From: Flintibacter sp. KGMB00164
Lineage (GTDB): Bacteria; Bacillota; Clostridia; Oscillospirales; Oscillospiraceae
Direction of reading: 5' to 3'
Assembly: GCF_008727735.1 (NCBI RefSeq)
Contig: NZ_CP044227.1
Location: 434,001-498,000, forward strand
Length of the DNA: 64,000 bases
The position numbers and the translations under genes are program-made. Shown here piece after piece: positions 16,698 to 24,394 of the stretch (the stretch's first letter is position 1; every line of letters begins with the position of its first letter). Below the pieces are notes generated by a model, which did no database searches, was not told the origin of the DNA, and was given only the letters and a program-made list of their open reading frames with translations.

Positions 16698-17734
16698 TGG
16701 TCCGCACCTCCTTTCAGATTGGGCACAGCGGAACAGCAGCCTGTTCCGGTGCTGCCCAGGCGGATGGCCTTCCGCCCGTACTTGAGTCGGTAAAAGAGCA
16801 GCCCGATAAAGATAAGGCTTCCCAGGATGCCTACGATCAGCTCAATGGGCAGCTCATAGGGGGCGATCACGACCCGGCCGATCATGTCGCACACCAGCAC
16901 AAAGATGGCGCCGAACAGAGCGGTGTCCACCAGCGTGCCCCGGATCTTGTCGCCCTTATACATGGCAACCACATTGGGCACGATCAGGCCGATGTAGGAG
17001 ATGGAGCCTACCACCACCACGATGCTGGCGGTGATCATAGCGGCGATGGTGAGTCCGGCAAAGAGGACCAGATTGTAGGGAACACCCAGATTTTTGGAAA
17101 AGTTCTTTCCCATTCCCACGATGTTGAAATGGTTAGCAAAGAGGAAGGCCAGCACCACCAGGGGAACCGTTAGCCAGACGATCTCATACCGGCCTTTCAA
17201 CACCAGGGAGAAGTGTCCCACCAGCCAGGAGGATAACGCTTGGGTCATCTCGTATTTGTAGGCCAGGTAGCTGGTGATGCCGCCAATGACATTGCCGAAC
17301 ATGATACCAACCAGAGGAACCATCACCACGTCCTTGAACTGGATACGCTGAATAAACCACACGAACACCCAGGTGCCAAGAACTGCGGCAGCAAAGGCAA
17401 AGATGGCCCGGCTCCATAGGGTGGAAGCCGGCATGAACAGCAGCGCCAGAAGGATGCCGAGCTGTGCCGAGGAAATGGTGGCGCCCGTGGTGGGCGATAC
17501 AAATTTGTTGCTGCAAAGCTGCTGCATGATAAGTCCTGCCACACTCATGCCGATGCCGGTGCACAAGATGGCCAGCAGGCGGGGCAGCCGGGAGATGAGG
17601 AAAATCTCCAGCTGTTCAAAATTTCCTGCCAGAAGTTCACCGAGCGTCAGATCAATCACGCCCACGAACAGGGAACAGCAGGACAATAGAATCAGCAGAA
17701 CAGAAAGAACAATAGTCGATCGATACGGTCTGAT
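16694..17734 (-). CDS. Siderophore ABC transporter permease, YclN-like, probable ATC start
   Basis: FecCD-family permease, first gene of the operon. Core motifs are ISRLPRLLAILCTGIGMSVAG, SPTTGATISSAQLGIL, and VVVVGSISYIGLIVPNVV. Without an upstream extension the protein would begin at TTG 17686 in mid-helix. Reading on to 17734 adds RPYRSTIVLSVLLILL, which completes the first helix, and places an ATC codon 6 nt after GGGGAG, the only ribosome site. No ATG or GTG is available in this stretch, so either ATC or the poorly placed TTG 17686 is used. The overlap with the second permease is 4 bp. Confidence 0.85.
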   Translation of the reverse strand: MRPYRSTIVLSVLLILLSCCSLFVGVIDLTLGELLAGNFEQLEIFLISRLPRLLAILCTGIGMSVAGLIMQQLCSNKFVSPTTGATISSAQLGILLALLFMPASTLWSRAIFAFAAAVLGTWVFVWFIQRIQFKDVVMVPLVGIMFGNVIGGITSYLAYKYEMTQALSSWLVGHFSLVLKGRYEIVWLTVPLVVLAFLFANHFNIVGMGKNFSKNLGVPYNLVLFAGLTIAAMITASIVVVVGSISYIGLIVPNVVAMYKGDKIRGTLVDTALFGAIFVLVCDMIGRVVIAPYELPIELIVGILGSLIFIGLLFYRLKYGRKAIRLGSTGTGCCSAVPNLKGGADQ

Positions 17735-17758
17735 AGGAGACTCCCCTTTCTTCTGTGA

Positions 17759-17872
17759 GTTAGCAGAAACTAACCATTATGTAAAAAATCATGCGCAGCG
17801 GCAATTGAACTGATTATGCAAAGCACTGCGCATCGCGGTGTTATTATAACATCATAAGTTAGCTATATGCAA
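17759..17872 (-). promoter_or_regulatory. Promoter and dyad upstream of the siderophore operon
   Basis: Reading the minus strand, TTGCAT (17872-17867), an 18-nt spacer and a perfect TATAAT (17848-17843) form a promoter. About 70 nt downstream, the dyad gttag-N6-ctaac (17759-17774) lies in the leader just upstream of the ribosome site. A similar gttagct half-site sits between -35 and -10. An iron-responsive repressor is plausible by function, but the dyad is not a clear Fur or DtxR box. Confidence 0.55.
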
Positions 17873-18040
17873 CTTCGCAAAAAGCATAAGCTGATGGATG
17901 GAAAAAATGTAAATTTTATTCATTTTGCAAATGGCCACGGTCGGATGCGGATGAAAAGACTCCGGCGGCACGGAGCTAATCTCGATGCGGTGGTGCTTAT
18001 GCTTTAGGATCTGCTGAATTACAATAGACTGGAAAAAGGA

Positions 18041-18108
18041 TTGCGTGGAAGAAAACGAAGGAGCTATAATACCACTGGAAGTAAAATGTCAGAACTGGAG
18101 CGTGACAT
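18041..18108 (+). promoter_or_regulatory. Promoter with operator-like dyad for the tandem DUF262 gene
   Basis: TTGCGT (18041-18046), an 18-nt spacer and TATAAT (18065-18070) form a good vegetative promoter. The exact dyad ATGTCA-N11-TGACAT (18086-18091/18103-18108) lies just downstream, where a bound repressor would cover the expected transcription start region. No regulator gene is adjacent. The remainder of the 17735-18133 gap holds the divergent siderophore promoter and no gene. Confidence 0.6.
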
Positions 18109-18133
18109 CAATTTGGTTTGAGAGGATGTTGGA

Positions 18134-21100
18134 ATGATGCCAAATGATATCGATTCGGCCCTGGAAACGGCGGGACCACGAATTCTGGATACGGCGCAGC
18201 TATTGAAGTGCTATGCGGGGAATGAACACTCGCTTCCTAGGTTGGAACTGCCAAATTTTCAGCGGGATTATGTCTGGGGACCGGATCAGTGGGGACAGCT
18301 CTGGGAGGACCTGGTGGAGCTGTCTGATGAGAACGGGCAGCACTTTATGGGCAGCCTGACGCTGCAGAGGACAGGAAGAACTTTTCAGGTTCTGGACGGT
18401 CAGCAACGGCTGACCACCGCTATGGTGCTGCTGGACTTTCTGGAAGCCCATGTAGGGGAACAGTCATGTAGCCTGGGAAAACTGTTTGTAAATGCTAACG
18501 TCTGTTATCAGGATGTTCTGGGACAAGAGGAAGAAGCGGAGGAGGTACAGAGTAAGCGGTCCGCTGCCGAGAAACGTTACCAGGAGATCTTTGAATATTT
18601 TGCCAAGCGTCATGCCGTTGCGGGATATCCGAATCAGCGCCCACTTCTTAACAAACTAAAATGCCGCTTTTTCTGGCTGGTGGACGAAATTGGATCGGAG
18701 AATAACGAGCACAGGACCTTCGAACAGCTCAACGCCACGGGAAAGCCGCTGGCCTATGCAGATTTTCTCCTGAGCTATCTGCTGGAGCTTCACCAGCAAG
18801 ACAGCAGTTCTCTCACAGTAGGAGAGGTGAAAGCACAGTGGGAGAGGCTGCTGGCAGACATCTCTCGGGGAGAGTTATATGAGGCGGAAGAGGCCCTGGT
18901 CCTGGAAGAGGACGGGGATGATGCCGAGGATGGGAATACAGATGAATCGGAGACTGGGGAGAATATTTCCGACAAGACGGAAACGCCCGGGGGAAAGAAC
19001 AACGCTGGAGAGGACACCGGAAATAAAGAGGCAGACCAGACGGCAGAAAGGGATGGCATCCACCAACCGCTGAAACTGAAGAAATTTCTCAACGCCCTGG
19101 GGGCAGTGACTCTGATCTGGGGGGGAAGCGTGCCCGAAACAGTGGAGAGCTTCCAAAAGACCATGTCGCTGCTGTGCGGAAAAGCGCCGGAAGAACTGAA
19201 GGCCGAAGAGATCCTGAACGTGCTGAAAAGGTGGGCTGCTCATTATCTGGCTCTGACCAATCCTCTTTCCAAAGCGTACGCTCACAGCACCTTCGAGATG
19301 GAGCGGTACTATCTAAGTGTGTTGCACACGTCGGCTTTGCCTATGGCCATGCGTGTGCTGGACAGATTTCAAAAAGGAAAGTATCAGCAAGAGCAGGTAA
19401 AGGCAATTCTTGGAGCTGTAGTGAGGTTTTCCCTCTATCAGAGAATTTACGTTTCCCGCAGCGGCAGCGGCCTGAAAAGCAGCAGCCGGAAGATCATGAT
19501 GCTGGATTACGTTCTGGAAGCTTTGGAAGCAGGCAGGAAATTTCCGCTGACCATGCAAAACGTCCTGGGTGTCATTATGGGGGAGGTGCCCTGGCATATT
19601 ACAGAGGGGCGGTTGCAGGAAGCACCCTATTCCTCGTCTGTAAGTAAGGTCCTCTTGTGCATAGCCTATGACCGGTGGGTGGATCAGCATCCCGGCAATA
19701 AACGGATTCCAGAGTTGGAGCGGGAAGTCGGACCATTCCAAGTGGAACATATGGTGGCTCGTAATCTGCCGGACGGTGCCTTTGGCCAATACGGCTTTAA
19801 CGTCAGTAGCGTGGACCAAAGTAGGAACTTGATTTTGTTGGAGCAGAAACTCAACAACAGTCTGAACAACCTAACCCCGGAGAAAAAGATGGGAAATGAA
19901 GGATGGCCAAGCTCCCGTCTGTACGGATATTATACGGACCTTTCTACGTTTCCGAAAAAGGATGGCTGGTCCGGTCTGTTTGAAGCCCAGAAACATCGGA
20001 TGAGCGACCTTTGGGAGAGTTTCCAAAGCTATATGGGCAGCCCGAACGATCCCATTCCAAAGGATATGCGGGCAGACAAGTACCCTGTGCTCTGGGCCTG
20101 CAAAAAAGCGGACATCCCCCAGCGTGTGGAGCCGGCATGGGGAAAAGGAGAGAACAAAGAACCCACACAGCAAAGGAAGCTCTATTCCCTAGACAAGGAC
20201 TTTATGTATCAGTTGGAGCCGAAAAAAGAAGCAGAGGTCCAGTCGTTCTACTACTATCAGAGGTCCTTGGGGGAAAACAATCACTCGAGGCAGAAGAAAA
20301 ACAAACAGGACGAAGAGCCTAATACCAAGCTAAACATGATCGGGCAGATGTTTTTCGCCATTTTAAAGTATGCTCACTTTGAGGCGGTAGACGGAAGTGA
20401 TAGCCGGGCAATTGGTTCAGCACCACTGTATGAATATGTTGCATCCCTTACACAGGAGGATCCGGTCTCACGGATGCTGGCGATCACAAAATCGGACCAA
20501 GAGGAGCCTGTGATCCTGATTCCCAAGAAAGATCAATCCGGCAAAATAAAGTGGGTGAAGCTGTCTGCTGTTTGGGAGACGGTTGAAAAGGATCCGGAGC
20601 GGGGTGTCATCTGGTTCAATAGCAAGTTCTCTGCCAGCGATTTGTGCAGGCGGTTGGAGCGGGTTTATGAACACATGGTTCAGAACCCGGAAAGGAAGGT
20701 AACTTTCAGCTTCTGGGTGGAAGTTAGAAGTGCCGTGGTTCAGAGTGTGGGCGGAAAACTATACTATGCGCCCTATATCAATGTGGGAGATCCGGAAGCC
20801 TACCGGAAATTCCTTGAAAGCAAAACTGAAACCAATCAGCCGCGGTTGTCTTGCTCTGAGGTGCAGCCTGTGGAGAAGTGTTGGTTCCGGGTGGAACAAA
20901 AGGGAATTGAGGACCTTTTGAAGTTCCATCTGACTATTCCGGAGTACCAGCGCCGCTATGTGTGGAATAGCAGGAACTGGCAGGAGATGCTGGACTATAT
21001 CATGGAGCTGGGCTTTGCCGGGAAAGACAGCATCCCCTATGGTATGATAATTCTCTGCAAAGACCGGAATGGCGGCTCTTACGCAGTGGTGGATGGCCAG

Positions 21101-22486
21101 CAGCGGCTGACCACCCTGGCAAACTTCTGGGAATACGCCTGTGGAATATTCCCTGCACAATGGGAGCTGCAGAAATACGCAGAGATTCAGGGCTGCCTGC
21201 AGAAAGGGCCTGGGGCTTTTTTGCTCGGACTTTTGAAAAAAGTCCGGTTTACGGTGCTGTTTTTGGAGGGAGACGACCTGCCTGTCACCTGTCCCTATCA
21301 GGTGTTTTCCGCCATCAACGGAAAAGGTAAGAAACTGACCACAGCTGAGAAAATGAAAAATTTGCTCTTTGAGAGGTTGGAAAAGAGAAATCTGGATAAT
21401 GACGAAAATAGAAAATTAGTGAGCGCGCTTCTCCGGAATATACGTTTTCCCAAGGCCTGGCTGGAGATGCAAAAAAAAGAGCACATTTCTGATGAGATGT
21501 TGTACGGGGAATGCAAGACCGCTCTAGTCCGTCCTGGAAGTAATCCGTTGAATGAATTTCTTATCTATGGTAAGGTATTCCGAAAATATCTCGACGGAAG
21601 CCGGTCAACGATGGACCAGGCACTGCAAAGGGAACTGTTGTTTTACCGTAGCCTGGGTGTGACCACAGGGGATGCTCTAGTTTTGAGTTGGCTGACTTCT
21701 TTGAGCGAGAAGGACGCGGCAAAGAATCTGAAAAAGCTCAATATGCTCTACTTTTTGCTGTATGTCATGGACCGAAACGGAAACGACAAAAAGAGTATTA
21801 ACAGTAAGTTGCCTCGGCTTGTCGGTAGTCAGGAGGCGCTGACTATCCGTTGTCAGAAACCGACACTGACGCTGCTCAATGAGTCTCTGTGGCGGGATGA
21901 TGATAAGGGAATCCAAGCGGTGTGGAAGGATTTCGTGTGTACCTATGACCTGGGTGGAGCGAAGAAGTCGGTGGCCCGCTTCCTACTGCTTCGGATCGAG
22001 TGCTGGCTGGGCTTGTCACAAACGGCTCTGAACAAGGCGCTGAAAGGGGAATGGGCTCCGGAGGTGGAGCATATCCATCCCATCAGTGATCCGATTCAGG
22101 AACTTCATATGAACTGTCTAGAAAACATCTTTCTGCTGGAGAAAGTTATCAATATTTCTGTCAGTGACCGGAAACTAATGGATTTGGACGGCGGAAAGAA
22201 AAGTAAAGATGGGAAAAATAAGAGTGAAAAGTCTGGAGGAAAACTGGCCGAAGGAGGAAAAAAATCGGGAGGCGGCAGGAAGTTTTATTCCGACAGCAAG
22301 CTGGTGATGCCTGGAATGTTCTATGATAATGAGGGACCCAGGTGGTTCAGTCGGGAAGGTACCTACGGCAAGGTGGAGGCCGATAAGCGCATGGAGGAAA
22401 TCTGGAAACGGATTGAAGAACAGTTTCGTGACGATATAAGCAGTATCCTTCCACCTCAGAAAAGCTGCGCCGGCCTAAACAAATGA
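18134..22486 (+). CDS. Tandem GmrSD-like protein: two DUF262-DUF1524 modules in one chain
   Basis: 1450-aa protein, probably a type IV-like restriction or anti-phage factor. DUF262 (GmrS-like nucleotide-binding/hydrolysing fold) occurs at about residues 37-110 (LPNFQRDYVW, VLDGQQRLTT) and again at about 932-1010 (IPEYQRRYVW, VVDGQQRLTT). Each is followed far downstream by a DUF1524/HNH-like nuclease: VEHMVARN near 536 with SRNLILLEQKLNNSL, and VEHIHPIS near 1310 with LENIFLLEKVIN. An acidic low-complexity insert lies at about 253-312, an unassigned domain at about 640-930, and a Lys/Gly-rich linker near 1350-1385. ATG 18134 is 7 nt after GAGAGGA. Canonical GmrSD has one copy of each domain. 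No methylase or partner gene is adjacent. Confidence 0.85.
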   Translation: MMPNDIDSALETAGPRILDTAQLLKCYAGNEHSLPRLELPNFQRDYVWGPDQWGQLWEDLVELSDENGQHFMGSLTLQRTGRTFQVLDGQQRLTTAMVLLDFLEAHVGEQSCSLGKLFVNANVCYQDVLGQEEEAEEVQSKRSAAEKRYQEIFEYFAKRHAVAGYPNQRPLLNKLKCRFFWLVDEIGSENNEHRTFEQLNATGKPLAYADFLLSYLLELHQQDSSSLTVGEVKAQWERLLADISRGELYEAEEALVLEEDGDDAEDGNTDESETGENISDKTETPGGKNNAGEDTGNKEADQTAERDGIHQPLKLKKFLNALGAVTLIWGGSVPETVESFQKTMSLLCGKAPEELKAEEILNVLKRWAAHYLALTNPLSKAYAHSTFEMERYYLSVLHTSALPMAMRVLDRFQKGKYQQEQVKAILGAVVRFSLYQRIYVSRSGSGLKSSSRKIMMLDYVLEALEAGRKFPLTMQNVLGVIMGEVPWHITEGRLQEAPYSSSVSKVLLCIAYDRWVDQHPGNKRIPELEREVGPFQVEHMVARNLPDGAFGQYGFNVSSVDQSRNLILLEQKLNNSLNNLTPEKKMGNEGWPSSRLYGYYTDLSTFPKKDGWSGLFEAQKHRMSDLWESFQSYMGSPNDPIPKDMRADKYPVLWACKKADIPQRVEPAWGKGENKEPTQQRKLYSLDKDFMYQLEPKKEAEVQSFYYYQRSLGENNHSRQKKNKQDEEPNTKLNMIGQMFFAILKYAHFEAVDGSDSRAIGSAPLYEYVASLTQEDPVSRMLAITKSDQEEPVILIPKKDQSGKIKWVKLSAVWETVEKDPERGVIWFNSKFSASDLCRRLERVYEHMVQNPERKVTFSFWVEVRSAVVQSVGGKLYYAPYINVGDPEAYRKFLESKTETNQPRLSCSEVQPVEKCWFRVEQKGIEDLLKFHLTIPEYQRRYVWNSRNWQEMLDYIMELGFAGKDSIPYGMIILCKDRNGGSYAVVDGQQRLTTLANFWEYACGIFPAQWELQKYAEIQGCLQKGPGAFLLGLLKKVRFTVLFLEGDDLPVTCPYQVFSAINGKGKKLTTAEKMKNLLFERLEKRNLDNDENRKLVSALLRNIRFPKAWLEMQKKEHISDEMLYGECKTALVRPGSNPLNEFLIYGKVFRKYLDGSRSTMDQALQRELLFYRSLGVTTGDALVLSWLTSLSEKDAAKNLKKLNMLYFLLYVMDRNGNDKKSINSKLPRLVGSQEALTIRCQKPTLTLLNESLWRDDDKGIQAVWKDFVCTYDLGGAKKSVARFLLLRIECWLGLSQTALNKALKGEWAPEVEHIHPISDPIQELHMNCLENIFLLEKVINISVSDRKLMDLDGGKKSKDGKNKSEKSGGKLAEGGKKSGGGRKFYSDSKLVMPGMFYDNEGPRWFSREGTYGKVEADKRMEEIWKRIEEQFRDDISSILPPQKSCAGLNK

Positions 22487-22490
22487 AAGA

Positions 22491-22544
22491 ACACGGGCTC
22501 CGGAAGAATTAGATTCTTCCGGAGCCCGTGTTTTGACCTTTTGT
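22491..22544 (+). terminator. Terminator of the tandem DUF262 gene
   Basis: A perfect 19-bp stem, acacgggctccggaagaat and its complement, with a 3-nt loop, followed by ttttgacctttt. It starts 5 bp after the stop codon. Confidence 0.9.
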
Positions 22545-22559
22545 GGGAAGCAGCGCCTG

Positions 22560-23250
22560 CTTCAAAATTTCTTAGATGCCCAGGATTGCTGCTGGATTTT
22601 GAGTGGAAGAAGGATTTATTCGGTGTGTTTTCAATGTGGGAGCGAAGCAGATTGTATGCATACGTCTCGTCGCTTGCCAGCATGAACTGCAAAACTGCTG
22701 ATGCGACAGAATATTGTTGACCATTTACACCGAGGGCTGCTTCTGGTAAAGATAAGAGGCATAGGAGTGAGAATAAAACACTTTATGCTCCGGAAGAGCC
22801 ATGCGATTTCCTCTGGTCAAAAGAAATATCTTGTGGAACTTTTGGTCCAGTTCGTTGACATCGTCCCAGCAAAACCATCATACTCGAAAGCCACTGCGAG
22901 GAATGTTTTCCACAGTCCCTCTGTAAGCAGACAGTTGAGACCTTATTTGAGCGGGGTGGGATCATACTGCACAGAGTAAATAAAGTCATTCGTGCTGCCG
23001 GTGAGATGGAGTAGGTCCATGCCATTGTGTTTCAGCAGCCGGCAGGCCTCCGATAACAAAATGCTCCCGGAAATAGGGGCCACCGCTAATTTTTGTGGAA
23101 TACAGCCTGCTTTCTGCTATTGAGTACTCTGACTCAATAGGTTGCTGGTGACAGATACAATTCTCTGTTCTGCAGTTGTTATAGGCAGAGATGTATCTTG
23201 CGTATGCTGAAAGCATAGAAAGATCGGAAGATCTAAAAATGAGACCCCCG
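22560..23250. other. No intact gene; possible decayed coding sequence on the minus strand
   Basis: Frames are short and lack ribosome sites. On the minus strand between about 23050 and 22780 one frame reads RLLKHNGMDLLHLTG, NDFIYSVQYDPTP, a stop, then LLTEGLWKTFLAVAFEYDGF, which looks like coding sequence broken by a stop. I cannot assign it to a family. It marks the left start of the degraded accessory region. Confidence 0.35.
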
Positions 23251-23254
23251 ATTA

Positions 23255-23327
23255 TGATGTACCTGATGGGATTCGCACCCACGACCTCTTGGATACGAAC
23301 TGAACGCGCTCCCAAACGTGCGAGTCA
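23255..23327 (-). pseudogene. Decayed tRNA-Ala copy
   Basis: The 3' two-thirds of the intact tRNA-Ala at 35796-35871 is recognisable: acctgatgggattcg, then cccacgacctct, and gaacgcgctccca. Differences fall in the T-loop, the anticodon stem (GGAT.CGAAC changed, loop now TTCGTAT) and the acceptor arm, which no longer pairs; the 5' end (D-arm and acceptor) is lost. No functional tRNA can form. Its orientation matches the intact gene 12.5 kb away, as expected for a duplicated integration target that has since decayed. Confidence 0.75.
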
Positions 23328-23586
23328 TATTAACCCCAAAGTGAGGCCGAAAAATAGCGAAAACAAAAATAAACAGCCTAAAATCAGCAGAACAGTGAGT
23401 ATCTTTGTTATATACGAGGTATTCAATAGCAAAATTTTGCGATTAAAGATGCTTTCTTATGGACAAATACTTGAGTGGTTGCGCAACTCAAGTCGGGGGC
23501 ACTGCGTTACCCCCCTCTGCAATAAACATACGCTTCAAAAGTTTTACGAAGGATTATGACTTAAGGAAAGAAGGGAGCAGAATGTG

Positions 23587-23830
23587 TCAGAAATTATGCT
23601 ATCTGACTATTTTTACGGGGACGAATCTGAACAATTCACCTACTTCCGTATTCCTCAACTGCTTGATTACAAGCCAACGTTTCAAACACTTCTCCACAGA
23701 CGTGAAACTTTTGTATGGTATGCTGTTAGACCGCATGAGCCTGTTTGTCAAGAACAACTGGTATGCGGTGCCGCCTCCCCTTTTTTACCAGGAAAATGTT
23801 CCCTATAAAACCGTGCAAAGTGGCTTTATT
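23587..23830 (+). pseudogene. RepA_N-type replication initiator fragment, frameshifted
   Basis: One frame reads MLSDYFYGDESEQFTYFRIPQLL from about 23599, the conserved opening of RepA N-terminal-domain initiators of plasmids and conjugative elements. The neighbouring frame then continues with FKHFSTDVKLLYGMLLDRMSLFVKNNW (about 23680-23760), the next block of the same domain. At least one frameshift separates them, and the sequence after it is no longer alignable. Only the first 60-70 residues of the family survive. It is a remnant of a mobile element. Confidence 0.8.
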
Positions 23831-23839
23831 TTGCCTTAT

Positions 23840-24394
23840 AATCTCAAAAAGAAAAGACTGCTGGTGAAAAATGGAATGATCTATTTCTCTTTTTCGCTGA
23901 AATTTGACAACATATTGCAAATGAGAGAATTTTGTGCTATAATTTTATTAAAATTTCACTATAAACCAAGCGCTTTGTATAAATGCTTCGTTAGTATGTC
24001 GATTTTGTGAGAAAGCGGTGTTGTATTTTTCAGGACAGACGAAGTCATATAAAAGGCGCTAGAAATTTTACGCGAACACAACCCGGACAGGTACAGGTTA
24101 CGATACCAATCAACATGACGAGGAGGATGTACAGGCCGTCCTGGCAGCTTTGTATATAAATTTCAAATAGATTGGAGATGAAGAATAATGGGAGCTATAT
24201 ACCTGAGAGCGGGCCGAAGATTGAATATGCTTGGGCGCGCTCTGGCGCTCGTGTTGACCACGATGGCCAGGTGGTTAACCGAGACAACTATGTCATTGCG
24301 GGCGTCCCCTGCCCGCGGAGCGGTGTAAGCATGACCGCGCGGAGTTAGTTCCGAGCACGCTCGGAAATCCAAGAGAGAAAGGAATTATAACAGT
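23840..24394. other. Gene-free spacer with fragmentary frames
   Basis: Between the RepA remnant and the lectin/SLH gene there is no complete gene. A frame around 24185-24340 (IEYAWARSGARVDHDGQVV) has codon use like a coding fragment, but I do not recognise it and it has no proper start. The last 30 nt supply the ribosome site (AGAGAAAGGA) of the next gene. Confidence 0.4.
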
